A DNA stretch of 44,948 nt, from positions 1-44,948 of the forward strand of contig NZ_JBMGQR010000030.1 in NCBI RefSeq assembly GCF_049059935.1, read 5' to 3'. The stretch comes from JAURVT01 sp049059935 (GTDB lineage Bacteria > Actinomycetota > Actinomycetes > Propionibacteriales > Nocardioidaceae). How positions within the stretch are numbered: the stretch's first letter is position 1; every line of letters begins with the position of its first letter. The notes beneath the pieces were generated by a model. That model was not told the origin of the DNA. It made no database searches and saw only the letters and a program-made list of their open reading frames with translations. The position numbers were made by a program, and so were the translations under genes. Shown here one piece after another: positions 32,764 to 40,475 of this stretch.

Positions 32764-33773
32764 CAGGCGTCCGTCCCGGCGCCGGAGCGGCTGCGGTTCA
32801 CCACGACCGCGGCGGCGGTGTTGACCGCGAGCGTGATGAGGAACAGCACGAACCCGGCGGCGAGCAGCGCGGACAGCTGCGACGCGCTCGCCTCGCCGAA
32901 GCGTCCGGCGATCAGGGAGCTGACGGTGACGGTGCCGATCTCGAGCACGCTCGGCTTGATCTCGAAGGCCGGCGACACGATCAGGACGACCGCGATGGTC
33001 TCGCCCAGCGCGCGGCCCAGGCCGAGCATCGACCCGCCGATGATGCCGCCGCGGCCGAAGGGGATGACGACGGTGCGGATCATGCCCCAGCGGGTCGATC
33101 CCAGGGCGAGGGCGGCCTCGCGCTCGCCGACCGGTGCCTGCGAGAACACCTGGCGCATGACGGCGCACGACATCGGCATCACCATCATCGCGACCGCGAT
33201 GCCCGCGCAGAACGCGCTGGAGACGTAGCGGCTCGCGTCCCAGACCGGGGCGTTCGGGTCGGCGTCGACGTCGAAGATCGGGATCCAGCCGAGGTGCCGT
33301 TGCAGGAACACGGCCAGCGAGGCGGCGTGCGGCATGACCAGGAAGAACCCCCACAGTCCGTAGACGATCGAGGGGACCGCGGCCATCAGGTCGACCATCG
33401 AGACGAGGGTGGCCTTGAGCCGTGCCGGCGCGTACTCGCTGATGTACAGGGCGGTGAGCAGGGCCAGCGGGAACGCCAGGGCCATCGCCACCGCGGCCAC
33501 CTGGAAGGTGCCGACCAGGACCGCGGCGATGCCCAGGGTGTCGGTCTCGGGCTCCCACGCGCTCGTGGTCAGGAACGCCCACCCGTAGCGCTCGAGCGTG
33601 GGGTACGCCTGCCACGCCAGGAACACCCCGACGCCGCCGGTGATCACCAGGACCGAGGCACCGACGGCGCGGGCGGAGTGCTCGAACACCGCGTCGACGC
33701 CGGTCGCCCTGCGACTCACCGAGCGTGGTCGGTCGGGTGCCTCGTGCTCGCGCAACGGGCGGGTCGTGCTCAC
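32763..33773 (-). CDS. pstC: Phosphate ABC transporter permease PstC
   Basis: A 336-residue permease with six hydrophobic segments. Landmarks are FLTTSAWEPETDTLGI and LVGTFQVAAVAMALAFPLALLTALYISEYAP, VPSIVYGLWGFFLVMP, and the coupling-loop motif REAALALGSTRWGMIRTVVIPFGRGGIIGG followed by LGRALGETIAV. The GTG start is the best available, with a modest AGGACC upstream. It is the first gene of the Pst set. PHO-box-like repeats lie 55-93 bp upstream, so it should be induced by PhoP-P when phosphate is low. The promoter region is shared with the divergent phospholipase C gene. Confidence 0.94.
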   Translation of the reverse strand: MSTTRPLREHEAPDRPRSVSRRATGVDAVFEHSARAVGASVLVITGGVGVFLAWQAYPTLERYGWAFLTTSAWEPETDTLGIAAVLVGTFQVAAVAMALAFPLALLTALYISEYAPARLKATLVSMVDLMAAVPSIVYGLWGFFLVMPHAASLAVFLQRHLGWIPIFDVDADPNAPVWDASRYVSSAFCAGIAVAMMVMPMSCAVMRQVFSQAPVGEREAALALGSTRWGMIRTVVIPFGRGGIIGGSMLGLGRALGETIAVVLIVSPAFEIKPSVLEIGTVTVSSLIAGRFGEASASQLSALLAAGFVLFLITLAVNTAAAVVVNRSRSGAGTDA

Positions 33774-33827
33774 AGGTGGTCCTGCTCTCCGAGATGTTCT
33801 GGGCCGAGAGAACCTTCATCAGGGGTG

Positions 33828-33866
33828 GCGAACGCACGGGCCTCGACAGGTGAACGGTCGGACAAC
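33828..33866 (-). promoter_or_regulatory. Candidate PHO box for the pst operon
   Basis: On the minus strand GTTGTCC, GACC and GTTCACC give two 7-bp units with exact 11-bp period (33866 to 33849). A further GTTCGCC unit starts at 33834, 21 bases on, one base off two periods. Actinobacterial PhoP binds 11-bp direct repeats of GTTCACC-like heptamers. The fit is partial. Confidence 0.5.
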
Positions 33867-33875
33867 GTCCTGATC

Positions 33876-33905
33876 CTCAGACCCCAACAAATCCGGGGTT
33901 CTGAG
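33876..33905. repeat. Imperfect inverted repeat between pst and plc promoters
   Basis: CTCAGACCCC and GGGGTTCTGAG pair with one bulged base around the loop AACAAATCC. It lies between the two PHO-box regions in the 321-bp divergent gap. It may insulate the two promoters or be an operator. The rest of the gap shows no gene. Confidence 0.4.
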
Positions 33906-34042
33906 CGTCGATGGCTCGAAATGACCATGACGTCCCACCCGCTCTGGTCTGTCCGTCGCAGGTGGTGTGCGGAGTGCCGGGAATGCCCGTGCGGCGCGAC
34001 GTCGACGGGACCGTCACCGACCCGGCGGGCGGGTCGCGCGCT

Positions 34043-34075
34043 GTTCACCCGGTGTCCACCGCCGTGGCACCGACG
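34043..34075 (+). promoter_or_regulatory. PHO box upstream of phospholipase C
   Basis: GTTCACC, GTCCACC and TGGCACC start at 34043, 34054 and 34065, an exact 11-bp period with four-base spacers. This matches the direct-repeat PHO boxes bound by PhoP in Streptomyces and relatives. It ends 19 bp before the GTG start, so the promoter would overlap it closely. Confidence 0.66.
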
Positions 34076-34094
34076 AGGGGAACGCTGGTGCCTC

Positions 34095-36230
34095 GTGACC
34101 GAGAACTCTGATTCGTCCGACCTGCGCGACTCCTCCTCCGCCACCGTGTCGCGACGCCGCGTCCTGGGCCTGGCCGCCGCCGCGGGAGGTGTCGCGGCCT
34201 CCGGCTCGCTCCTCCCCGCGTCGGTGCAGCGGGCGATGGCCGCGCCGATGCGTCCGGGTGGACTGCGTGCGATCGAGCACGTCATCGTGCTGATGCAGGA
34301 GAACCGCTCGTTCGACCACTACTTCGGCACGATGGCGGGGGTCCGCGGGTTCGGCGACACCCACCCGCTCCGGCTGCGGTCCGGCCGGTCGGTCTTCCAC
34401 CAGCCCTCGGCGGGCGGCGGCCACGTCCTGCCCTTCTCGTTGAAGGACGCGGCCGCGAGGGCCGGGCGGCCCGCGAGCGACGTGCAGTACCTCGGTGCCC
34501 TGCCCCACGGGTTCACCGATGCCACGCAGGCCTGGGCGGACGGGTGGTGCGACGACTGGGTCGCGGCGAAGGGCGCCGCGTCCATGACGTACTACGAGCA
34601 GCGTGACCTCGCGCTGCAGCGTGAGCTCGCCGAGACCTTCACGATCTGCGACGCGTACCACTGCTCGGTCAACGGGTCGACCAACCCCAACCGCAACTAC
34701 CTGTGGTCCGGCACCACGGGCACCGAGCCGGGCAGCACGGCCCGCGCGGTCACCAACGCGGCCTACGACTACGCGCACGCCGGCTACGACTGGACCACCT
34801 ACCCCGAGCGGCTGCAGCGGGCCGGGGTGTCCTGGCAGATCTACCAGGAGTGGGACAACTTCACCGACAACGCGGTGGAGTACTTCCAGCGGTTCAAGGC
34901 CATCGGCAGCACGGTCCTCGAGGCCGTCGACGGCGACTTCCGCACGACCGAGGAGCTCTACGACTCCCTGCACGACCGTCCGGCGGCCGAGCAGGACCGC
35001 CTGCTGGCCCAGCTGGCGCGCGGACGCGCACGTCTCACGCCTGCCGACCGCGTCCTGTTCGACCGGGCCGTCTCACGCAGCCGTCCGGGCACCCTGCTCG
35101 AGCGGGTGCGGGCCGACATCGACGCCGGCACCCTGCCGGCGGTGTCGTGGATCGTCCCGCCGGCCGCCGACTCCGAGCACCCCAGTGCCGGGACCCCGGT
35201 CGGCAGCGCCGGCCTGGTGCACGACCTCCTCGACGCCATCGCGTCCGACCCCGACACCTGGTCGAGGACCGTGCTGCTGATCAACTTCGACGAGAACGAC
35301 GGTTACTTCGACCACGTGCCGCCGCCGGTGGCGCCCCGACCGGCGTCGGGCGAGGGGGACGACTGGTACGACGGACGGCCCATCGGGCTCGGCCCGCGTG
35401 TCCCGATGACCGTCGTCTCCCCGTGGAGCATCGGAGGCCACGTCTCCTCCGAGGTCTTCGACCACACCTCCGTCATCAGGTTCCTCGAGCGATGGACGGG
35501 CGTGAGCGAGCCGAACATCTCGAGCTGGCGACGCACCGCCTGCGGTGACCTGACCTCGACCTTCGACTTCGAGAACCCGACGCGACAGCCGGCCTTCGAC
35601 GAGCCCGGCCCCGTGCCGGCGCCCGTCGAGCGGTGGACGCCCCAGCCACCGGTGGACCAGCGGCTGCCCGGCCAGCGCCCCGGGAGGCGCCTGGCGCGTC
35701 CGCTGCCCTACCGGCCGGAGGTGACCACGCGGGTCGACGGCAGCCGTCTGCACCTGGACCTGACGAACGCCGGACGATCGGCGTCGCACCTGGTCATCTA
35801 CCCCTACGGCGGCGAGCTGTCCCACCCCGAGCACCTCGACGTCGCGCGCCGCGAGAGGCGGACCGTCCCCGTTCCCGACGGCGGGTACAGCCTGGCGGTC
35901 CAGGGACCCAACCGGTTCTGGCACGAGCTCGAGGGACGACTCGACGGAGTCGGGTCCGACCTGGAGGTCGGGACGCGCAGCGGTCGCGGCGGACAGCTCG
36001 ACGTGCTGATGACCAACCACGGTCGCGTCCCGCTGGTCGTGCGGCTTCGCTCGCTGGCGCACGGACGGCAGGCACGTCGTCTCCGGTTGCGCCCGGGGAC
36101 GACGGTCGAGCACGGCTGGCGCACCGATCGTGGCTGGTACGACCTGGAGGTCCGCGTCGACGGCGACCCCACCTTCCGGCGCCGGGTGACGGGGGCGACG
36201 GCGAGCGGTCGGCGTCCGGTGACGCCCTAG
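34095..36230 (+). CDS. Tat-exported phosphocholine-type phospholipase C
   Basis: A 711-residue protein of the PlcC/AcpA phosphoesterase family. The Tat signal has SRRRVLGLAAAAGG (twin Arg plus a third) and ends near AMA-AP, about residue 50. The catalytic domain shows VIVLMQENRSFDHYFGTM with the metal and nucleophile region, VNGSTNPNRNYLWSG, LLINFDENDGYFDHVPPP and DHTSVIRFLERW. From about 540 are two C-terminal beta domains (DUF756 type), as in phosphocholine-specific PLC, and the length fits. It should split phosphatidylcholine or sphingomyelin outside the cell, feeding phosphate to Pst after further dephosphorylation. The PHO box upstream and the divergent pst operon support phosphate-starvation control. 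The GTG at 34095 is likely; a GTG at 34146 would give MSRRRVLG directly. Confidence 0.92.
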   Translation: MTENSDSSDLRDSSSATVSRRRVLGLAAAAGGVAASGSLLPASVQRAMAAPMRPGGLRAIEHVIVLMQENRSFDHYFGTMAGVRGFGDTHPLRLRSGRSVFHQPSAGGGHVLPFSLKDAAARAGRPASDVQYLGALPHGFTDATQAWADGWCDDWVAAKGAASMTYYEQRDLALQRELAETFTICDAYHCSVNGSTNPNRNYLWSGTTGTEPGSTARAVTNAAYDYAHAGYDWTTYPERLQRAGVSWQIYQEWDNFTDNAVEYFQRFKAIGSTVLEAVDGDFRTTEELYDSLHDRPAAEQDRLLAQLARGRARLTPADRVLFDRAVSRSRPGTLLERVRADIDAGTLPAVSWIVPPAADSEHPSAGTPVGSAGLVHDLLDAIASDPDTWSRTVLLINFDENDGYFDHVPPPVAPRPASGEGDDWYDGRPIGLGPRVPMTVVSPWSIGGHVSSEVFDHTSVIRFLERWTGVSEPNISSWRRTACGDLTSTFDFENPTRQPAFDEPGPVPAPVERWTPQPPVDQRLPGQRPGRRLARPLPYRPEVTTRVDGSRLHLDLTNAGRSASHLVIYPYGGELSHPEHLDVARRERRTVPVPDGGYSLAVQGPNRFWHELEGRLDGVGSDLEVGTRSGRGGQLDVLMTNHGRVPLVVRLRSLAHGRQARRLRLRPGTTVEHGWRTDRGWYDLEVRVDGDPTFRRRVTGATASGRRPVTP

Positions 36231-36265
36231 GCGCGGGACGCGCGACCGGGCGTGCCGGCGCGGTG

Positions 36266-36715
36266 TCAGCCGGTGGCGGCGACGTCGCCCCAGGCGGCAC
36301 GGGCCCCGGAGTCGCCGACGCGGTAGACCTGCACGCCGGCGGCGACGGCTGCGACGACCGCGACGAGCGCGACGCCGGTGGTCAGCAGGCGCAGCCCCGG
36401 TCGGGTGCGGTCGAGGACCAGCAGGACGACGAGCAGGACGACCATCGGCAGGGCGAACCACAACAGCTGGTCGCCGAGCGCGGCGTGACGTCCCGGGTCG
36501 CCGACCTGACGCTCGAGGGCCTCGCCGCTGGACGTCGCGACGGGGATCAGGGCGGTGCCGACGACACCGAGGGCGACGACGATCCAGCCGTACCGCTGCC
36601 GCCAGGCGGGGCGGAGCGCGACCAGCACCACGCCGATGATGGTGAGCGGGAGCAGCACGACGACCCCGTGCACCACGAGGGGGTGCAGGGGGAGCCCGTT
36701 GAACGAGTCAGGCAC
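36266..36715 (-). CDS. DUF2231 membrane protein, copy 2
   Basis: A 149-residue DUF2231 protein with the same FNGLPLHPLVVH start, four hydrophobic segments and GDQLLWFALPM segment as the copy at 16485-16937. Most differences fall in the third-to-fourth helix region and at the C-terminus; the shared end GDSGARAAWGD is intact. The start is again GTG, with AGAGGATC upstream. It is 102 bp downstream of the NarL-type regulator on the same strand and may be its target or last operon gene. A motif related to the palindrome before the operon lies in this gap. Function is unknown, and the retained His residues suggest both copies are active. Confidence 0.84.
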   Translation of the reverse strand: MPDSFNGLPLHPLVVHGVVVLLPLTIIGVVLVALRPAWRQRYGWIVVALGVVGTALIPVATSSGEALERQVGDPGRHAALGDQLLWFALPMVVLLVVLLVLDRTRPGLRLLTTGVALVAVVAAVAAGVQVYRVGDSGARAAWGDVAATG

Positions 36716-36797
36716 GAGGATCCTCTTCCGGTCCGGTCGGGCGGTGGCCCGACGTCCCCAGCGTGGTGCGGTCGGCTCGACGTCACCAGTGTCCGAT

Positions 36798-36809
36798 GGT
36801 GCTAGTACC
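36798..36809. promoter_or_regulatory. GGTGCTAGTACC motif, possible operator
   Basis: This 12-mer is palindromic except at one base pair and matches GGTCCTAGGACC at 40365-40376 at 10 of 12 positions, including the CTAG core that is rare in high-GC DNA. It sits between the NarL-type regulator and DUF2231 copy 2. Confidence 0.38.
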
Positions 36810-36817
36810 TCCGGCCC

Positions 36818-37447
36818 TCAGTCGCCGGCGGCCTCGGGCAGGTGGTCGCGCGCCCAGAGCGCGGCACTCGTCCGGTCCGCGACCCCGATGTGTCGGAACA
36901 CGTTGCCCGCGTGCGCCTTGACGGTGCGCTCGGTGATGCCCAGCCGCCTGGCGATCTGCTTGTTCGCCAGGCCCTGGGCGATGAGGAGCAGCACCTCGCG
37001 CTCGCGTCCGCTCATCGCCTCGCCGGGTGCGGGGCGACGGCGGGGGAGCAGGGCGGAGGCGACGCGCGGGTCGATCGGTGCGTGTCCGGCGGCGGCGTTG
37101 CGTACTGCTGCGATGAGCTCGTGGGGCTCGCAGTCCTTGAGCAGGTAGCCCACGGCTCCGGACTCCAGCGCCGCGCTGACCCGTGCCTGGTCGGAGAACG
37201 ACGTGAGGACGACGACCCGGACGCCGGGCTGCGCAGCCGTCATCCGGCGGGTGGCCTCGACACCGTCCATCACGGGCATCGACAGGTCCATGAGCACGAC
37301 GTCGGGACCGGTGGTGGCGGCGAGGTCGACCGCCTCCTGGCCGTTGGCCGCCTGGGCGACGACCTCGAGGTCGGGTGCGGCGTCGACCAGCGCGGCGAGG
37401 CCGGCGCGGACGAGCTGGTGGTCGTCGGCGAGCAGGACGGTGGTCAT
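36818..37447 (-). CDS. NarL/LuxR-family response regulator
   Basis: A 209-residue regulator. The receiver domain has ADD near residue 7, phosphoacceptor Asp54 in VVLMDLSMP, the switch Thr/Ser in VVVLTSFS and the Lys of YLLKDCE. The LuxR helix-turn-helix covers about 143-205, with MSGREREVLLLIAQG, NKQIARRLGITERTVKAH and VFRHIGVADRTSAALWA. The ATG overlaps the stop of the kinase gene (ATGA), so the pair is certain. It probably binds the palindromes at 40358-40376 and 36798-36809. Regulators of this class often control energy, stress or envelope genes; the true signal is unknown. Confidence 0.9.
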   Translation of the reverse strand: MTTVLLADDHQLVRAGLAALVDAAPDLEVVAQAANGQEAVDLAATTGPDVVLMDLSMPVMDGVEATRRMTAAQPGVRVVVLTSFSDQARVSAALESGAVGYLLKDCEPHELIAAVRNAAAGHAPIDPRVASALLPRRRPAPGEAMSGREREVLLLIAQGLANKQIARRLGITERTVKAHAGNVFRHIGVADRTSAALWARDHLPEAAGD

Positions 37448-38817
37448 CGAGGAACCCTCAGGTGCCAGGTGGTCCCCGCACCGGGTGCGGTGATCACGTC
37501 GAGGTCGGCGTGCCCGCGTCGTGCGGCGTCGACGAGGAGCCGGACGCCGAAGTGGCCGGGTGCGGGGTCGGCGAGCACGGCGTCGACGTCGAACCCGGCG
37601 CCGTCGTCGACCACCTCGAGCACGACCTCGTCGGCGGTCTCGCGGAGACGGACGTCGACCCGCCGGGCCCCGGCGTGCCGGACCGCGTTGCGGACGGTCT
37701 CCTGCGCGACCTGGAAGACCAAGCGCTCGCCGTCACGGTGCAGACGGGGGTGGTCCGACGGTGCGACGTCGAGGGTGACCACCGAGTCACGCGTGCGGTA
37801 GCCCTCGACGAGGTCGGTGAGGGCCTGGGCCAGCCCCGTGCCCTCCAGGCTGGGTGGGTAGATGTCGACGAGCAGCGAGCGGAGCCCGTTGATCCCCGTG
37901 CGGACGGCGCCGGCGGCGTCGTCCAGCGACCTGCCGATCTCGGGGTGCCCGTCCGCGCGTGCCTGCGCGGCGGCGCCGGAGACCACGAACGAGGTGGCGG
38001 CGAGCTCCTGGACGACGCCGTCGTGGAGGGTCGCGGCGATCCGGCGGCGCTCGGCGTCCGAGGCGTCGAGGGCCTGCTGGAGCAGGTGCTCGCGCTGGGC
38101 CTGGGCGGCGCGGAGCCGGTCGAGCAGGCGCCACAGGATCGGCATGAGCAGGACGACGAGCGCGATCAGGCTGGTGAGGGTGATGCCGGAGAACCCGCGC
38201 CAGAGCTCGCCGCTGCGGGCGAGCACGGTGTCGTAGGGGGAGTAGACCTCGAACAGCAGCCGGTCGCCGTCGGGCGTGCTGACCGGGCGGTAGACCTCGA
38301 GCAGCTTGCCCTGGCCGCGCTCGTACACGTTCTCGGGCTCGGAGAGGTCGGTGACCTCGGCCCGGGTGGCGGGACGCTCGAGCACCTCGCGCTCCTCCTC
38401 GCCGAGGTCGAAGGTGCGCCCGACCAGGCGGGGCTCGTCGGAGTACACGATGGTGCCGGCGGGCGTCCAGAACTTGACCCGGACGATGCGGTCGCTGAGC
38501 ACCTGGGACCGGACGGCCTCGTCGAGGGCCGCCACGGCGGCGGGGTCTCCGGTCGAGATGCCGTCCTTCAGGGCGGGCTCGACGACCGTCTCGGCGAGCA
38601 GGCCGGCCTGCTGCGCGGCGTCGTTGTCGGCCTCGCGCTCGGCGATGTTGCGGGCAGCGACCGAGCCGAGCACGGCGACGAGCGCGACGACGGCGAGCGT
38701 CAGCGCCGCGACCTGGGTGTAGACGCGGCGCGGACGGATCGGACGCTCCACGGCGACGCGCTCGGTGGCCTCGACGAGGGAGCGACGCGAGGCGGGCCCC
38801 GCGACCTGGTCGGTCAC
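37444..38817 (-). CDS. NarL-partner sensor histidine kinase
   Basis: A 457-residue kinase. TM1 is about 33-55, an outside sensor domain about 56-218 has a Cache-like pattern (IVRVKFWTPAGTIVYSDEP, KLLEVYRPVSTPDGDRLLFEVY), and TM2 is about 225-247. The HisKA_3 domain has the phosphorylated His in RRRIAATLHDGVVQEL. The ATPase domain has QETVRNAVRHAGA (N), DDGAGFD (G1) and GHFGVRLLVDAARR (G2). The GTG start follows weak AGGCC. It is 24 bp after an Asp/His/Gly-rich exported protein, so that protein and the next one up are likely linked to its signal. The ligand is not identifiable. Confidence 0.9.
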   Translation of the reverse strand: MTDQVAGPASRRSLVEATERVAVERPIRPRRVYTQVAALTLAVVALVAVLGSVAARNIAEREADNDAAQQAGLLAETVVEPALKDGISTGDPAAVAALDEAVRSQVLSDRIVRVKFWTPAGTIVYSDEPRLVGRTFDLGEEEREVLERPATRAEVTDLSEPENVYERGQGKLLEVYRPVSTPDGDRLLFEVYSPYDTVLARSGELWRGFSGITLTSLIALVVLLMPILWRLLDRLRAAQAQREHLLQQALDASDAERRRIAATLHDGVVQELAATSFVVSGAAAQARADGHPEIGRSLDDAAGAVRTGINGLRSLLVDIYPPSLEGTGLAQALTDLVEGYRTRDSVVTLDVAPSDHPRLHRDGERLVFQVAQETVRNAVRHAGARRVDVRLRETADEVVLEVVDDGAGFDVDAVLADPAPGHFGVRLLVDAARRGHADLDVITAPGAGTTWHLRVPR

Positions 38818-38841
38818 GGGGCCTGCCGGTGGGTGGTCGGG

Positions 38842-39393
38842 TCAGTCATCGGAACCAGTATCGCCGTGGTGACCGCCGCCGTGGTCGTCACCGCGAGAGT
38901 CGTCGTCGCCACCGCGGCCGCGACCGCCGTGGTCGTCGGCGGCGGAGTCGTCGCCGCCTCGGCCGCGTCGGTCGTCGGACGAGTCGTGGGACCCTCCGCG
39001 TCCGCCGCGGTGGTCCGTCGTCGGCGTGCTGCTCGGGCGATCGTCCCGGCCACGGCCGCCGTGGTCGTCGGACTGCCCGGTGGAGTGGTCGGCGCCGTGC
39101 GAACGGGTCCGGGTGCGGTGCTGGTGGGTGCCCGTCGTGTCGTCGTCACCGCCACGCGAACGGTGGGTGGCGGTCGGGACGGCCGTCGGCGACGGCGAGG
39201 CGACCGGGCGGGGCTTCGCGCTCGGGCCGGCCGAGGCGGTCGGGGCGACGGACGCCGACACCGGCGCGACGGTGGACGCCTCGGCCGGCTGCATCGGCAG
39301 GTGGGTGGTCAGCGAGGTGTTGCCGGCGATGCCGAGCACGGCGGGGACGGCGGCGATGCCGAGTCCGGCGGTGACGAGGGCGAGACGCTTCAT
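38842..39393 (-). CDS. Exported Asp/His/Gly-rich low-complexity protein
   Basis: A 183-residue protein. A signal peptide with hydrophobic core LALVTAGLGIAAVPAVLG covers about 1-24. Residues 40-75 are Ser/Ala/Pro/Thr-rich, and from about 80 to the end the chain is built of Asp, His, Gly, Arg and Ser, with DHGGRGRG and DDRRGRGGDD units and a final HGGGHHGDTGSDD. Such composition suits metal (Zn, Ni, Cu, Ca) or mineral binding and intrinsic disorder. The ATG follows TGGAG. It lies between an unknown secreted protein and the NarL-type kinase in one operon, so it may buffer or present a cation sensed by the kinase. That is inference from composition and place. Confidence 0.7.
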   Translation of the reverse strand: MKRLALVTAGLGIAAVPAVLGIAGNTSLTTHLPMQPAEASTVAPVSASVAPTASAGPSAKPRPVASPSPTAVPTATHRSRGGDDDTTGTHQHRTRTRSHGADHSTGQSDDHGGRGRDDRPSSTPTTDHRGGRGGSHDSSDDRRGRGGDDSAADDHGGRGRGGDDDSRGDDHGGGHHGDTGSDD

Positions 39394-39427
39394 GGTGGGC
39401 TCCAGAGGTGGGAGGAGGGTGGGGTGG

Positions 39428-40279
39428 TCAGCCGAGGGGGGTGGGGTCGGTGGGCAGGGGAGGGACGGGCAGGGAGCCACGGACGCGGTTCTGCGCCTGG
39501 CACTTCGACGTGCAGCTGGTGGCACCGGCGGAGAGCTCGATGGCGTCCTCGCCGAGGACGCCGCCCATGCGACCGCCGGAGGTGACCGACCAGCGTGTGG
39601 TGGTCGCGTCCTGGAAGAGCTTGGTGGCGACCTGCGGGCTGTCCTTGCCGAGCAGCATCTGGTGGGACGCGGCCGACCCGGCGGCGACGGGGTCGAGCCC
39701 GTCGCCGAAGTTCACCTTGCCGGTGAAGGGGTTGGAGAAGTAGAACAGCGACGGCCCGAGCGTGTGCACGACCTCGACCGCGGCGCCCATCTCGGGCTCC
39801 ATCTGGAAGATGCCGCCGGCGGGAGCGTCCTTGGCCTGGATCTTCAGCGTCCCGGCCGCGGCGGACAGCGTCGCGACGAGGGTCTCGTCCTTGACCTCGA
39901 GCTTCTGCACGCGCGCGGTCCCGATCTGGGCGGCGGTGAGCACCGGCACCTTGGACGCGAAGACGACCGTCGGCCTGGTGACCATGCGCTCGGGATCGGG
40001 CGCCCCGGTGAGCGTGTAGTCGTACACGCCGAGCGTCGAGGGGTCGATCGTGAAGGCGACGTGGATGCCCTTGACGACGATGCGGCTGCGGGCGGCCAGG
40101 TCCGTGACCTTGACGCTCCTGCCCGGTGCCGGATTGTAGGTGGTGGTGCCGATGGTCACGGCGAAGTCGCCGGTGGGGCTGGACTTGGCCTGGGCCGGCA
40201 CGGCCAGTGCGGTCGCCAGGCCGGCGGCCGTCGCGATCGCGGCGGCGGTGGCGAGCAGGCGGTGGCGGGTGGTGGTCAC
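39428..40279 (-). CDS. Secreted protein of unknown function
   Basis: A 283-residue protein. The signal peptide runs from VTTTRHRLL to AQA-K, about residue 31. The mature part is rich in short beta-strand-like runs: GDFAVTIGTTTYNP, SRIVVKGIHVAFTIDP, YDYTLTGAPDP and LKIQAKDAPAGGIFQME. Two Cys near the C-terminus (TSCTSKC) form a CxxxC pair. I do not recognise the domain. The GTG follows GGGAG at eight bases. It is first in the operon that continues with the Asp/His/Gly-rich protein and the NarL-type system, and diverges from the GGDEF-EAL gene. A surface or sensor-accessory role is possible. Confidence 0.7.
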   Translation of the reverse strand: MTTTRHRLLATAAAIATAAGLATALAVPAQAKSSPTGDFAVTIGTTTYNPAPGRSVKVTDLAARSRIVVKGIHVAFTIDPSTLGVYDYTLTGAPDPERMVTRPTVVFASKVPVLTAAQIGTARVQKLEVKDETLVATLSAAAGTLKIQAKDAPAGGIFQMEPEMGAAVEVVHTLGPSLFYFSNPFTGKVNFGDGLDPVAAGSAASHQMLLGKDSPQVATKLFQDATTTRWSVTSGGRMGGVLGEDAIELSAGATSCTSKCQAQNRVRGSLPVPPLPTDPTPLG

Positions 40280-40357
40280 AGGTGATCTCCCTCGAGGATC
40301 CGGCCGCCGGTGTGGCGGTGGGACCAGCCTGGGAGGACGCGGGTCGAGCGGGCCATT

Positions 40358-40376
40358 GGACCTTGGTCCTAGGACC
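40358..40376. promoter_or_regulatory. Nested palindromes in divergent promoter
   Basis: GGACCTTGGTCCTAGGACC contains two overlapping perfect palindromes, GGACC-TT-GGTCC (palindromic arms) and GGTCCTAGGACC. It lies 79 bp before the secreted-protein operon and about 100 bp before the GGDEF-EAL gene. The form recalls NarL/DevR-type operators, so autoregulation by the operon's own NarL-type regulator is likely. Confidence 0.5.
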
Positions 40377-40475
40377 CGCCCGGGACGAGCGGCCATCCAC
40401 ACGCCCCGGGGGCTTGTCAACGCAAGATTGGGTAAAGACCTGCGCCAGGTACTCAAGGTGGACGAGACTGGCGGG

